Origin: JAWXCM01 sp034408745
GTDB lineage: Bacteria; Acidobacteriota; Terriglobia; Bryobacterales; Bryobacteraceae
Reading direction: 5' to 3'
Assembly (NCBI GenBank): GCA_034408745.1
Contig: JAWXCM010000449.1
Span: forward strand, 1-64,000
Length of the DNA stretch: 64,000 nucleotides
The position numbers and the translations under genes were made by a program. Shown in pieces: positions 28,204 to 36,114 of this stretch. Numbering within the stretch: the first letter of the stretch is position 1; each line of letters begins with the position of its first letter. Below the pieces are notes generated by a model that made no database searches, was not told where the DNA came from, and worked only from the letters and a program-made list of their open reading frames with translations.

Positions 28204-28725
28204 CTACGTTGTGGAGGCAGGCGGCAGCATTTTGGCCGGGTATAGCAATGTGGTTGCTGTTGCCACGCCGGGATGCTTGCTTTGACGTTTGAGTCCGACG
28301 ATAGCGCATTCAGTAAGATCGTTTCGCCACGTTACGGAACCCATCACTGTCCACGCACCTGTACCAGCGGATGTATTCTGCTTTAGGGTCTCCCACCAGC
28401 AATGAGGTGCGCTGCGAGCAATCTCGGCAGGTGGTACCGCGAGTATGCATCGGCCCTTCAAAGCGACGATCAGTCGCTCGAAGGTATCAAGCGTAATGTT
28501 TTCCTGAGCGGTTTCGATACGCGCAATCGCTGGTTGGCTCGTCTCTGCCGCGCGTGCTAACGCGGCCTGAGACATGCGCCGATACCGACGGAGGTAGAGT
28601 ATATTGCGCGCTACATGATGACGCAGGTCATTCATGGCGGCATTCTTAAACTCTTCTGTCTGGTAAGCCTCCTTAATGAGCGAATTCGAAGGGCGCGATA
28701 CTACTTCCTCCGGGCAGTATTGCAT
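28204..28725 (-). CDS. XRE-family helix-turn-helix protein, probable antitoxin
   Basis: A 173-aa protein with a helix-turn-helix of the XRE/Cro type in the middle: MSQAALARAAETSQPAIARIE followed by a dimerisation helix. The C-terminal 90 residues are Trp/Cys-containing and not recognised. The start is uncertain. An ATG at 28725 overlaps the toxin by 53 bp; one at 28833 overlaps by 161 bp; one at 28635 would avoid overlap but trims a helix before the DNA-binding domain. Following a HigB-like toxin in the toxin-first order, it is probably the antitoxin and autorepressor. Confidence 0.78.
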   Translation of the reverse strand: MQYCPEEVVSRPSNSLIKEAYQTEEFKNAAMNDLRHHVARNILYLRRYRRMSQAALARAAETSQPAIARIETAQENITLDTFERLIVALKGRCILAVPPAEIARSAPHCWWETLKQNTSAGTGAWTVMGSVTWRNDLTECAIVGLKRQSKHPGVATATTLLYPAKMLPPASTT

Positions 28726-29104
28726 CGGCGACGCGCCTGGCTTTGACGGCGTCCTGGGAGTCTTCTTCGTCTTTTTGCTTGCAGACAGCGTAGACGTAGA
28801 CGATTCGCTTGAGTTCCCCGCTGTTGTTGACATAAAAATATAACCTCCAGCACGATGGCTTGCACTTGAGCAGCCATATCCGTTCATCCTTCTTAGCGAT
28901 CAAGGGGCGACCCTTATCATCCCGAAGTGTTCGCTTTGCTTCGGGCCATCCAACATCCTGGACCATGCGGATTTTGTTGTGAACCTGCGCGAGCTTCCGG
29001 GTTGATGCCAACGAATCCGAGAACGGCAAGACCGCATACATCCCGTTCTTATCTTTCTGTATGACTTCGAACGACTCCCATCCAGACGTTAGACTGTTCG
29101 CCAT
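28673..29104 (-). CDS. HigB/Gp49-like toxin of a type II toxin-antitoxin system
   Basis: A 143-aa RelE-superfamily-like protein. RIWLLKCKPSCWRLYFYVN followed by a basic beta-strand (GELKRIVYVYAVCKQ) and a helix KARRVADAI fits the phage-derived Gp49/HigB family, which cleaves mRNA on the ribosome. At 143 aa it is longer than most HigB proteins because of a 45-residue N-terminal extension. The toxin-before-antitoxin order, with overlap, is the higBA arrangement. Both frames look intact, unlike the second toxin-antitoxin pair of the island. Confidence 0.72.
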   Translation of the reverse strand: MANSLTSGWESFEVIQKDKNGMYAVLPFSDSLASTRKLAQVHNKIRMVQDVGWPEAKRTLRDDKGRPLIAKKDERIWLLKCKPSCWRLYFYVNNSGELKRIVYVYAVCKQKDEEDSQDAVKARRVADAILPGGSSIAPFEFAH

Positions 29105-29200
29105 CCAAAGATACCGTAGATAGTATACATATCACTAGACGCAGCTAGCAATAGCTAGTTCCAATTAGTGTTGATACTCTTTAAAGTATAGCTTCGCGTA

Positions 29201-30183
29201 TCAGCCTTCCAGCAACTCCCGCAACGTCCACACCCGGTCTGTGACGCCAGCCGCCATCGCGGGTGTCTTTTGATGGACTTGTGAACGCGGCAGAAGTTGT
29301 AATATGCGACATGCAACGCGAGCGCGGCCCCGAGGTTCTCCCACTTCTTTGAGAAACATACGTCAGGCGGGTGAGCCGCTTGCACCACTGACGGAGCGAC
29401 CCGTTCTGCCGCTCAATGTGCGATGTGCGGATGAGGTCGAAATCTGGGTCGCCGCAGACGTCGGTTTTCGTGGCTTCAGCGATACGGGGCGGGCTATAGC
29501 GGCGCTGTTCTTCTACTGTCGGGTGTCGGTACTTCTTCACCAACTTCCCGTAGTCCACCCGATCCCACAGGTAAGTGCCGATAGCGTAGTTGTAGGCTGG
29601 AAGCCATCGGTCGTGATCTGGAACCGCACCTTCGGGTCGGTAGCGCCTGCAACCTTCGCCATGAACTCCGTCGCTGTGCTGGTGTTGCGCTTGCCCATGT
29701 GGAACGCCAGCACCAGTTTCGTGTTGCTCGATGCCGATGAATGTCCAGGTTTCGCCAATGAAGTGAAAGTTTCATCGCCATACTCCCGGCGGCTTTCCTT
29801 CTTTCCAACGAACGACCAGATCTCATCGCACTGGACGTCAGCTACCGGCACGTTCTGGATCTTCTCTGTTATCAGCGCCTCGCAGAGCTCGCCAGCCTTT
29901 ACCAGCAGTTTCATAATCGTGTCCCGTGGATACCCGTGATGCGCTCCGTGCTTCGGATCGAGTTACCTTCGACAAGTAATCGGAGCGCGAGTAGAGTTTT
30001 CGTATCGTCAACGGCCTGTTTGGTCCCAAAGACATTCTCTTGTTCCTTGTTTTCGCTCTGGGTCTTGCCGCAGGAACCACAGCGGAGCGCTGAAGACCAT
30101 CGGCCCGCTTGCCAGCCTTCGCACACGGCGAGCCGCACCGTTGGCATATCGTTTTTCGAATTAGCGACCGCTTGCTGTTCCAT
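29201..30183 (-). pseudogene. Broken IS1-like transposase (insertion sequence remnant)
   Basis: Reading on the minus strand across frames gives a complete IS1-family transposase: zinc ribbon CQRCGSPCAKAGKRA, helix-turn-helix EGNSIRSTERITGIH, catalytic segment CDEIWSFVGKKES, ITTDGF, and HIERQNGSLRQWCKRLTRL, ending WTLRELLEG and a stop at 29201. Five breaks are needed, near 30088, 29925, 29594, 29355 and 29266, and restoring a single base repairs each one. Most restored bases would lengthen a short homopolymer. No clear terminal inverted repeats or target duplication could be fixed by eye; element ends probably lie between about 29110 and 30230. Confidence 0.82.
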
Positions 30184-30210
30184 ATAAACTATACAGCATG
30201 GTCTTGCTGT

Positions 30211-30498
30211 TTAGCAATTTGTTTCCTTCCTCGGCCTGCCTCCGGCCTTTGTTTTCCTCATGCTTGCAATCTTGGCAAAGTACTCCGGTCCGCGCTCTGC
30301 GGTCTTGCTGCCGCCCCGCGATCCGAGCGCGGCGGCTGGTGTTGTGGCAAGCACGTCGTCCGCGAGCGCGATGGCAGTGTGGGTGAGTTCGGATCCGCGT
30401 GAGCGAACATCTGCCGGCACGTGGTCCATATCGAGCAGCTCGCGGAGTTGCAGGAGCTGCTGGCGGATTGTTTCTACTGACTGCTGGTAGTCGACCAT
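30211..30498 (-). CDS. Small hypothetical protein
   Basis: A 95-aa frame with a helical, Gln/Leu-rich start (VETIRQQLLQLRELLDMDHV) and a basic C-terminus ending KAGGRPRKETNC. The final part (EYFAKIASMRKTKAGGRPRK) resembles the tails of small DNA-associated proteins in Acidobacteriota and Planctomycetes, but I cannot name a family. It sits between the IS1 remnant and the Doc remnant. It looks like a real gene from its composition, with no domain to support a function. Confidence 0.5.
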   Translation of the reverse strand: MVDYQQSVETIRQQLLQLRELLDMDHVPADVRSRGSELTHTAIALADDVLATTPAAALGSRGGSKTAERGPEYFAKIASMRKTKAGGRPRKETNC

Positions 30499-30823
30499 GG
30501 TACCAGGCTATCAGCGAACGATGGAAACTGCAAGAGGTTGCTGTTTTGGGATATGATGGGCTGTCTCAAATGCAAAGACAGCGATTGAGAAAGTGGAACC
30601 GAAGTCTACCTGAAGAACAGGGTGGCGGCCGCAACGACGGATGACCTGATGACAGTTCGGCTTGAGGTCGAGGCCACGTTAGACGATGTGGCTCTGGGCC
30701 GAGATATTGGCTATGATGCTTCGACCACCAACACAACCGCAGGACACTACCGAAACCGCTGACGCATGCGGTAAAGACAAACAGTGATCGTGTTCACTGG
30801 CTGGAATTACTGTGAACGCAAAA
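30499..30823. other. Gene-free stretch inside the island
   Basis: About 325 bp with no convincing gene on either strand. A 37-codon plus-strand frame starting near 30650 has no homology I recognise. A 6-bp inverted repeat GTTCAC/GTGAAC lies just downstream of the Doc stop codon (about 30792-30817) and might form a hairpin. Composition is less GC-rich than flanking genes, as in the rest of the island. Confidence 0.4.
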
Positions 30824-31215
30824 CTACCTGGCGACGATGTTCTTCTGAATCCAGGCGGCGGGCCGCGTTCGTCGAGCTCTCCCGCGGCAACTGCCAGCAT
30901 GGTTTGAATGGCATCCACCTGATCGGCCACCAGCTTGCAGCCCTTGATGCTGAGGAACATACCAGTCGAGAGGAAGGCAGCGCGCTTGTTGCCGTCCAGA
31001 AAGGCGTGGTTCTTCGCGAGGCCAAAACCGCAGGACGCCGTCAGGTCCGCGAGGGTGCTGTCCAGGTTACAGGCATGCGTGTTCTGCGGACGCGCCAGCG
31101 CGGAATCGAGGAGGCCCTCATCCCGCAAGCCTGACGCGCAGCCGAACATGGCAAGGCTTTCCTCATGCAGCATCAGCAGCGCCTTTTTGCTGATCCAGCG
31201 TGGTTCGCCGGTCAC
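30824..31215 (-). pseudogene. doc: Doc-type (Fic superfamily) toxin with a 3' frameshift
   Basis: Death-on-curing toxin that phosphorylates EF-Tu in the Phd-Doc system. The core is intact: LHEESLAMFG, GLRDEGLLDSALARPQN and the Fic/Doc motif HAFLDGNKRAAF. After GELDE the frame is lost near 30862. One restored base gives the expected ending AAWIQKNIVAR and a stop at 30824-30826. Unrestored, the frame continues with unrelated residues to 30679. The GTG start overlaps the TGA of the upstream AbrB-like antitoxin remnant by 4 bp. The catalytic core precedes the break, so residual function cannot be ruled out. Confidence 0.76.
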
Positions 31216-31423
31216 TTCGCGAGGGCTTTGAAGGTTTCCCGGTAGTCCTTCATGAACTCACGGCCCGCATCAAGCTGGTCCGCGATGGCCGGGTCGTAAG
31301 GTGTGATGAGAGACCCTGCCCTGGTCTCGATGGCAAAGAGGGTACGCCTTTTTCAACCTTCATGCGCGCAAGCATCTCCTTCGGGATGATCGTCCCGGTC
31401 GGGGACGGAGGCGCCGCGTTAGT
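31212..31423 (-). pseudogene. AbrB/SpoVT-type antitoxin remnant, frameshifted
   Basis: The minus strand encodes GTIIPKEMLARMKVEKG and, after one missing base near 31344, TLFAIETRAGSLITPYDPA and a helical tail DYRETFKALAK with its stop overlapping the Doc start. This is the arrangement of AbrB-family antitoxins paired with Doc toxins. The N-terminal strand and the start codon are not recoverable: the frame begins right after the dut stop codon. The partner toxin is also frameshifted, consistent with a dead module. Confidence 0.7.
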
Positions 31424-31858
31424 TCACGACTTCCCGGAAGAGCCGAAGCCACCTTCGCCACGTTCCGAATCGCTCAGCAGGGCCTCCACCCACTCGACAG
31501 CCTCGTACTTTGCAATCACCATCTGCGCTATGCGGTCGCCCTTATGGATTTGGTATGGCACGCGGCCGCAGTTCAGAATGATGACGCGGACCTCGCCGCG
31601 ATAGCCGGGGTCAATTGTGCCGGGTGAGTTCGGCAGGAGCAGGGCGTGTTTCAGCGCGAGACCGCTGCGCATGCGCACCTGGGCCTCAAATCCCGACGGA
31701 ATTTCGACGGCAAGCCCGGTCGGCACGGCCTGGGGAACACCGGGTTCCAGCTCCACATCGGCCACGGAGCGCAGGTCCATCCCCGCGTCTTCTTCGGGTC
31801 CGTGGGCGTAGGTGGGGAGCACTGCCTCGGCGTGCAAACGGCTGATTTTGATCTTCAT
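31424..31858 (-). CDS. dut: dUTP diphosphatase (dUTPase)
   Basis: A 144-aa trimeric dUTPase with all five family motifs in order: AGMDLRS (25-31), RMRSGLA (62-68), GTIDPGYRGEV (80-90), GDRIAQMVI (107-115) and RGEGGFGSSG (133-142). It hydrolyses dUTP to dUMP and pyrophosphate. It is divergent from the ThyX-like gene across only 24 bp, so promoters must overlap coding sequence. Its 3' end abuts the decayed AbrB/Doc module, marking the edge of the island. Confidence 0.95.
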   Translation of the reverse strand: MKIKISRLHAEAVLPTYAHGPEEDAGMDLRSVADVELEPGVPQAVPTGLAVEIPSGFEAQVRMRSGLALKHALLLPNSPGTIDPGYRGEVRVIILNCGRVPYQIHKGDRIAQMVIAKYEAVEWVEALLSDSERGEGGFGSSGKS

Positions 31859-31882
31859 GAGAAGCTATCATCTTAGCCCCCA

Positions 31883-33313
31883 ATGCCGGAACAACCTCGC
31901 CGTGTACTGACCGTGGCGCCGCTGCCGCCCGAAAAAATCGCCTATGCTTTAGCGCGATACAGCCGCTCTCCGGACTCTATCCAGGACTCGCTGGAATGGG
32001 TCCGCACGCATGATTCTTCGAAGTTTCTCGACAGCTTCTACTTTCAGTACGGGCATGCCAGCATCGCCGATCTGGGTCATCTGGTGCTGTGCTTCGAAGG
32101 CATCTCCGAGCTCGCGGCCACAGAGATTGAGGACGAGCAGCTGTGGGACGGGCAGGCTCGCAGTTCGCGCTACCAGGATTTTGGAACGTCGGGCTTCATC
32201 ACGCCTCCCGAGTTCACGCCGGAGCAGGCTGAAATCTACCGGTCAGCCGGGCAGCACCTGCTGGATACCTATCGCGAGCTGCATGCGCGGATGATCGATC
32301 ATCTGACGGAGCGGCTTCCGCGTCCGGCCGATTTGAAGCCCGATGCTTATGCGCGCAACATTGCGGCTCGCGCGTTTGATGTCGCGCGATACTGTCTGTT
32401 CTTCGGTGTGCCGACCGGTGTGGGCCAGGTGGTCAGTATTCGCACGCTGGAGCGGCAGATTCGACGGATGCGCGGGTCCGAATACCGGGAGCTGAACGAT
32501 CTCGGGGTGGAGGCCGCGGAGGCTTGTACGCTGCCTCCCGCGTGTTCTCTCGGCGGGTTCGCGACCGAGCCGCTTGCGCCGACGCTGGCAAAGTATGTGG
32601 AGCCGGAGACGCATGCTCCGGCGGCTGCGCGCAACCTGCGACTTTGGGCGAAACAGAATCTGCCTCCGGCCACTATGGACAGCGGAGAAGATGTCGATGT
32701 ATCGGCACCCTCCAACCGGCTGGCCGACATCGCGGCTACGCTGCTGTATCCCGTGACGTCGCGGCCCTTCCGGGAGTTGTACTCGATTGTTTCCGAATGG
32801 AGCGGCGAGCGCCAGATGGAAGTGCTGGAGACCGCGCTGCAGTCGAGGTCCAGACGGGACGATCTGCTGCGGGAGTTTCGTGCGGGACTGTACGCGTTCG
32901 ACCTGCTGATCGATATCGGCGCTTACAGGGATTTGCACCGGCACCGCCGTTGTCAACAATTCCGGCAGGCCTACACCGCGGACCATGGCTTCAGCGTGCC
33001 CGCCCAGATCGAGGCCGCGGGACTGAGCGGGATCTACAACGCTGCGATGCAGCGGACGGAAACGGCAGTACGGGCGCTTCCCCGCCCCGGCTCGGACTAC
33101 CTGCTGCCTTTCGCGGCGCGGTCCAGATTTCTGTTTCGGATGGATTTTGCAGAGGCGGAATATATTATTCGCCTCCGAAGTGGCGTAAAAGGCCACTTCA
33201 GCTACCGGGAAGTCGCCTGGAAGATGAAGGAAAAGCTGGCATTGCTTGAGCCTCACCTGGGAAAACTTCTCGATGCGACCCCTCCGTGGGTAGAAGATCC
33301 TTTAAAGCGGTAG
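31883..33313 (+). CDS. Double-length ThyX-like FAD-dependent thymidylate synthase
   Basis: A 476-aa protein in which two ThyX-like halves appear fused; typical ThyX is 220-250 aa and methylates dUMP to dTMP using folate and FAD. The first half has FQYGHASIADLGHLVLCFEG and QARSSRYQDF (91-100), which matches the distal SxRY part of the ThyX signature but lacks RHR. The second half has HRHRRCQQFRQAY, with RHR at 353-355 but a degraded distal part, then FRMDFAEAEYIIRLRSGV. Split retention suggests the halves complete one active site. It is divergent from dut. Similar long ThyX-like proteins may be uncharacterised, so activity is inferred. Confidence 0.8.
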   Translation: MPEQPRRVLTVAPLPPEKIAYALARYSRSPDSIQDSLEWVRTHDSSKFLDSFYFQYGHASIADLGHLVLCFEGISELAATEIEDEQLWDGQARSSRYQDFGTSGFITPPEFTPEQAEIYRSAGQHLLDTYRELHARMIDHLTERLPRPADLKPDAYARNIAARAFDVARYCLFFGVPTGVGQVVSIRTLERQIRRMRGSEYRELNDLGVEAAEACTLPPACSLGGFATEPLAPTLAKYVEPETHAPAAARNLRLWAKQNLPPATMDSGEDVDVSAPSNRLADIAATLLYPVTSRPFRELYSIVSEWSGERQMEVLETALQSRSRRDDLLREFRAGLYAFDLLIDIGAYRDLHRHRRCQQFRQAYTADHGFSVPAQIEAAGLSGIYNAAMQRTETAVRALPRPGSDYLLPFAARSRFLFRMDFAEAEYIIRLRSGVKGHFSYREVAWKMKEKLALLEPHLGKLLDATPPWVEDPLKR

Positions 33314-33375
33314 TATTTTCTGGCTTTACAAACTCGCTTTTCCGCTAAGTGGTTGTATTTGGCGCATTTCCTCCT

Positions 33376-33392
33376 TTGGCACGGTGCTTGCA
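33376..33392 (+). promoter_or_regulatory. Sigma-54 promoter
   Basis: TTGGCACGGTGCTTGCA matches the sigma-54 consensus YTGGCACGRNNNTTGCW at every defined position, with GG and GC exactly 10 bases apart. Transcription would start near 33403, leaving an untranslated leader of about 80 nt. The leader contains two small hairpins (CGGGT/ACCCG around 33411 and GCCGC/GCGGC around 33442) before GGAGGAGA. The gene served is the sortase-substrate gene; an enhancer-binding activator must be encoded elsewhere. Confidence 0.85.
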
Positions 33393-33481
33393 CAGTAATG
33401 GCCGAAGGCTCGGGTCACGAACCCGGGCGACAACAAATGAGCCGCTCTAAAAGGCGGCCACTTAACTGGAGGAGAATCGCA

Positions 33482-34207
33482 ATGAAAAGCTGGAATGCAT
33501 TTGCCGCCGCAACGTGCCTGGCGCTGGTTAGCACAACAGGCCTGATGGCCGATCAGTGGAACAAGAGAACCATCCTGACGGTTAATGAAGCCATTCAGGT
33601 ACCTGGTAAGGTCCTGCAGCCCGGAAAGTATGTCATGCGGCTGCTGGATTCACCTTCGAACCGCCACATCGTCCAGATCTTCAACGAGCGTGAAGATCAA
33701 CTCCAGACCACCATCCTGGCCATTCCGAACTATCGCCTGCAGCCCACTGGAAAGACTGAATTCCAATGGTGGGAAGTGCCGGCCGGTCAGCCGAAAGCAA
33801 TGCGCGCCTGGTTCTACCCCGGTGACAATTTCGGACAGGAATTCGCTTATCCGAAGACGGAAGCCGTCGCAATTGCCGCCAACGTGACGGAAAGTGTCCC
33901 AACCACTTATGCGACCACTGAAACCGAGTTGACCACTGCCCGAGTTGCCACGATCGACAAGGCTGGTACGGAGAAGGAACTCGACCGCCAGACCTATCAG
34001 CAGCCGCGAACTGAAGTGGCGCGGCGCCGGGCCACTCCGGTGGAAATGGCCCAGAGCAACACGCCTGCTCCGTCCACTCAGGAAGAGCCGATGCGTGCAC
34101 GGACTTTGCCCCGCACTGGCAGTGAGTTGCCGATCTTCGGACTCGCCGGCTTCCTCGCCCTGGGCGCGGGTGCCGCGGTTCGTGCCCTCGGCAGCCGTCG
34201 CAGCTAG
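33482..34207 (+). CDS. Secreted protein with C-terminal LPxTG-type sorting signal
   Basis: A 241-aa exported protein. A signal peptide covers about 1-23 (ATCLALVSTTGLMA). Residues 24-130 form a beta-rich domain (VPGKVLQPGKYVMRLLD, AMRAWFYPGDNFGQEFAYP) seen in many secreted Acidobacteriota proteins of unknown role. A Thr-rich linker leads to LPRTG at 209-213, a hydrophobic segment and the basic end GSRRS: a complete sortase sorting signal. A strong site GGAGGAGA precedes the ATG. A sigma-54 promoter lies upstream and a terminator downstream, so it is its own transcript next to the sortase genes. Confidence 0.85.
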   Translation: MKSWNAFAAATCLALVSTTGLMADQWNKRTILTVNEAIQVPGKVLQPGKYVMRLLDSPSNRHIVQIFNEREDQLQTTILAIPNYRLQPTGKTEFQWWEVPAGQPKAMRAWFYPGDNFGQEFAYPKTEAVAIAANVTESVPTTYATTETELTTARVATIDKAGTEKELDRQTYQQPRTEVARRRATPVEMAQSNTPAPSTQEEPMRARTLPRTGSELPIFGLAGFLALGAGAAVRALGSRRS

Positions 34208-34238
34208 TTAACACCGAAAGGCGTTAACGTCGATAATG

Positions 34239-34272
34239 AAGGCGCCCGGGCCCAAAAGGCACTGGGCGCCTT
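34239..34272 (+). terminator. Rho-independent terminator after the sorting-signal gene
   Basis: A perfect 9-bp stem AAGGCGCCC/GGGCGCCTT with a 16-base loop, followed by TTGCTTCGTT. It separates the abundant-looking sigma-54 transcript from the VWA-sortase pair. A GTTAAC pair (34207-34228) just before it may form a second, weak hairpin. Confidence 0.78.
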
Positions 34273-34296
34273 TGCTTCGTTCCGGAGTATTCAGCC

Positions 34297-35373
34297 ATGT
34301 CGATACGCTCATCACGGATCATGGCAGCGTGCGTGATGCTGACCGCCGCGGCCGGAGTTTTTGCCTGGCAACAGGAGCAGCAGCCGGTTCAGGTGCCGCC
34401 CGCCACTACCGAAACGGAAACGCATCGCAGCTTCATACCGACGCAGACAGAAATACCACCACCTCCTCCCGATCCGAACGAGTTCCAGGTAAAGAGTGAG
34501 GTTGAACTGGTTCTGCTGGATGTATCTGTAAAAGACCGCGAGGGCGGCTTCGTTTCAGGGCTGGTCAAGGATAACTTCAAAGTATTCGATAACAAGTTTG
34601 AGCAGCCGATTCGGGTGTTCGCAGCGCAGGACGCGCCGGTTACGGTCGGCCTGGTCGTCGACAACAGCGGCAGCGTTCGGCCTAAGAAATCGGAAATCGT
34701 CACCGCGGCGCTCACCTTCGTCACTCAGAGCAATCCGCAGGATGAAATGTTTGTGGTGAATTTCAACGACCGTGTGAAGCTGGGCCTCCCTGAGGACAAA
34801 CCGTTCACGGATAAGCAGCAGTTGTTACGCGCGGCCTTGCTAAACAATCCCGCTCAGGGCCGCACGGCACTTTATGATGCGCTGAAGATGGCTCTGGAGC
34901 ACCTTGAGAAAGGCCGGCTGGACAAGAAGACGCTGGTTCTGATCAGCGATGGCGGTGACAACGCAAGCGAAACGACGCGCGCAGAGATCATGAGGCTGGC
35001 CGAGCGGTCTCTGGCCACCATCTATACGGTGGGTATTTTCGACTCCAACGACAAGGACAAGAATCCGGGATTTCTAAGAGCACTCGCGCAGATGACGGGC
35101 GGCGAAGCTTTTATTCCGGAAAATACCAGCCACCTTGTAGGAATTTGCGAGAAAATCGCGCGTGACATTCGAAACCGTTACACCGTGGGATTTTCTCCCA
35201 CCGCACTGGCCGATGAGACAAAGCCCCATCCCGTTCGCGTGACGGCCAGCGACACCACGGGGCGCAAGCTCGACATTCGGACACGCACCCACTATGTTCC
35301 GCGAGGAGCGGCGGCGATTTCGGCGAAGGATGCGAAGTCGCGCAGCCGCGCAGCGGGAGGACCGCAGAGATGA
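34297..35373 (+). CDS. VWFA-related secreted protein (TIGR03436 type)
   Basis: A 358-aa protein with an N-terminal signal segment (MAACVMLTAAAGVFA), a Pro-rich linker (PPPPPD) and a von Willebrand factor A domain from about 90 to 315. The metal-site motif DNSGS and a second ISDGGDNAS loop are intact, so divalent-cation binding is expected. The layout, with VELVLLDVSVKDREGGFVSGL before the VWA domain, is that of the acidobacterial VWFA-related family. It overlaps the sortase start by 4 bp, which links it to surface attachment or adhesion. It has no sorting signal of its own. Confidence 0.88.
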   Translation: MSIRSSRIMAACVMLTAAAGVFAWQQEQQPVQVPPATTETETHRSFIPTQTEIPPPPPDPNEFQVKSEVELVLLDVSVKDREGGFVSGLVKDNFKVFDNKFEQPIRVFAAQDAPVTVGLVVDNSGSVRPKKSEIVTAALTFVTQSNPQDEMFVVNFNDRVKLGLPEDKPFTDKQQLLRAALLNNPAQGRTALYDALKMALEHLEKGRLDKKTLVLISDGGDNASETTRAEIMRLAERSLATIYTVGIFDSNDKDKNPGFLRALAQMTGGEAFIPENTSHLVGICEKIARDIRNRYTVGFSPTALADETKPHPVRVTASDTTGRKLDIRTRTHYVPRGAAAISAKDAKSRSRAAGGPQR

Positions 35374-36089
35374 CCGGACTTTTCTCGCAGGGTCCTGAGC
35401 CTCGGAACACCCCAGTGGCGTGGTGGCTTGAAGCCGTACTGCTGCTGATCGGAACTGTGTCCCTGGGGTGGTTCGCGTACAACTGGATCGCGTCCGAAGG
35501 CGGGCAACTCTGGAGTAATTACGCCCTCGATACCCGGCTGGACGGCCGCAAGCCCACTGTTACGGGGTTCCTCCGCCATGTAGGCGGAGCCGAAAATCAG
35601 GAGGAAGAACGTACTGCCGAGGTCGAGGTCGCCGAACCAGAGCAGCCGCGCCAGGCACCTCCGCCGCGGGGAGCGGATATCGGGCGAATCGAAATACCGC
35701 GGCTCAAGATCGCTTCCATTGTGCGGCAGGGTGTCGATGACAAGACGCTGAGCCGGTCCGTGGGACATGTGCCCTACACTGCGATGCCTGGGAATGCGGG
35801 CAATGTCGGGTTGGCAGCGCATCGAGACACCTACTTCCGAAACCTGCGCGATGTGCAGCAAGGCGATGTGATTCGATTAACCACGCCAGGCGGCACGTTC
35901 GAGTACAAGGTAGATTCTCTCGAGATCGTGACGCCGAAAAACGTGGAGGTGCTGGACCCGACGCCCAGCCCGTCGTTGACCCTGGTCACGTGCTACCCGT
36001 TCAATTTCGTCGGACACGCACCGAAGCGCTTCATCGTTCGCGCACGGCAGACAAATCCGCCGGAGTCGAAGACGAAACGCCGGTCCTGA
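35370..36089 (+). CDS. Class D-like sortase
   Basis: A 239-aa transpeptidase that cleaves LPxTG-like signals. A single N-terminal membrane helix (about 18-40, LEAVLLLIGTVSLGWFAYN) anchors it, an acidic Pro-rich linker follows, and the sortase barrel spans about 105-230. The catalytic triad is present: His151 in GLAAHRDTYFR, Cys208 in TLVTCYPF and Arg220 in KRFIVRA. The start codon overlaps the VWA stop codon. The gene lies 1.2 kb downstream of a gene ending in LPRTG, the expected substrate. In a Gram-negative cell the acceptor is unclear. Confidence 0.92.
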   Translation: MTGLFSQGPEPRNTPVAWWLEAVLLLIGTVSLGWFAYNWIASEGGQLWSNYALDTRLDGRKPTVTGFLRHVGGAENQEEERTAEVEVAEPEQPRQAPPPRGADIGRIEIPRLKIASIVRQGVDDKTLSRSVGHVPYTAMPGNAGNVGLAAHRDTYFRNLRDVQQGDVIRLTTPGGTFEYKVDSLEIVTPKNVEVLDPTPSPSLTLVTCYPFNFVGHAPKRFIVRARQTNPPESKTKRRS

Positions 36090-36114
36090 CCCTTCTGGGT
36101 TATACTCGCTCCCA

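Noticed and set aside
27078..31423. Integrative element with tRNA attachment site
   Set aside because: The island lies near tRNA-Ala, but dcd separates them. No integrase and no repeat of the tRNA 3' end was found.
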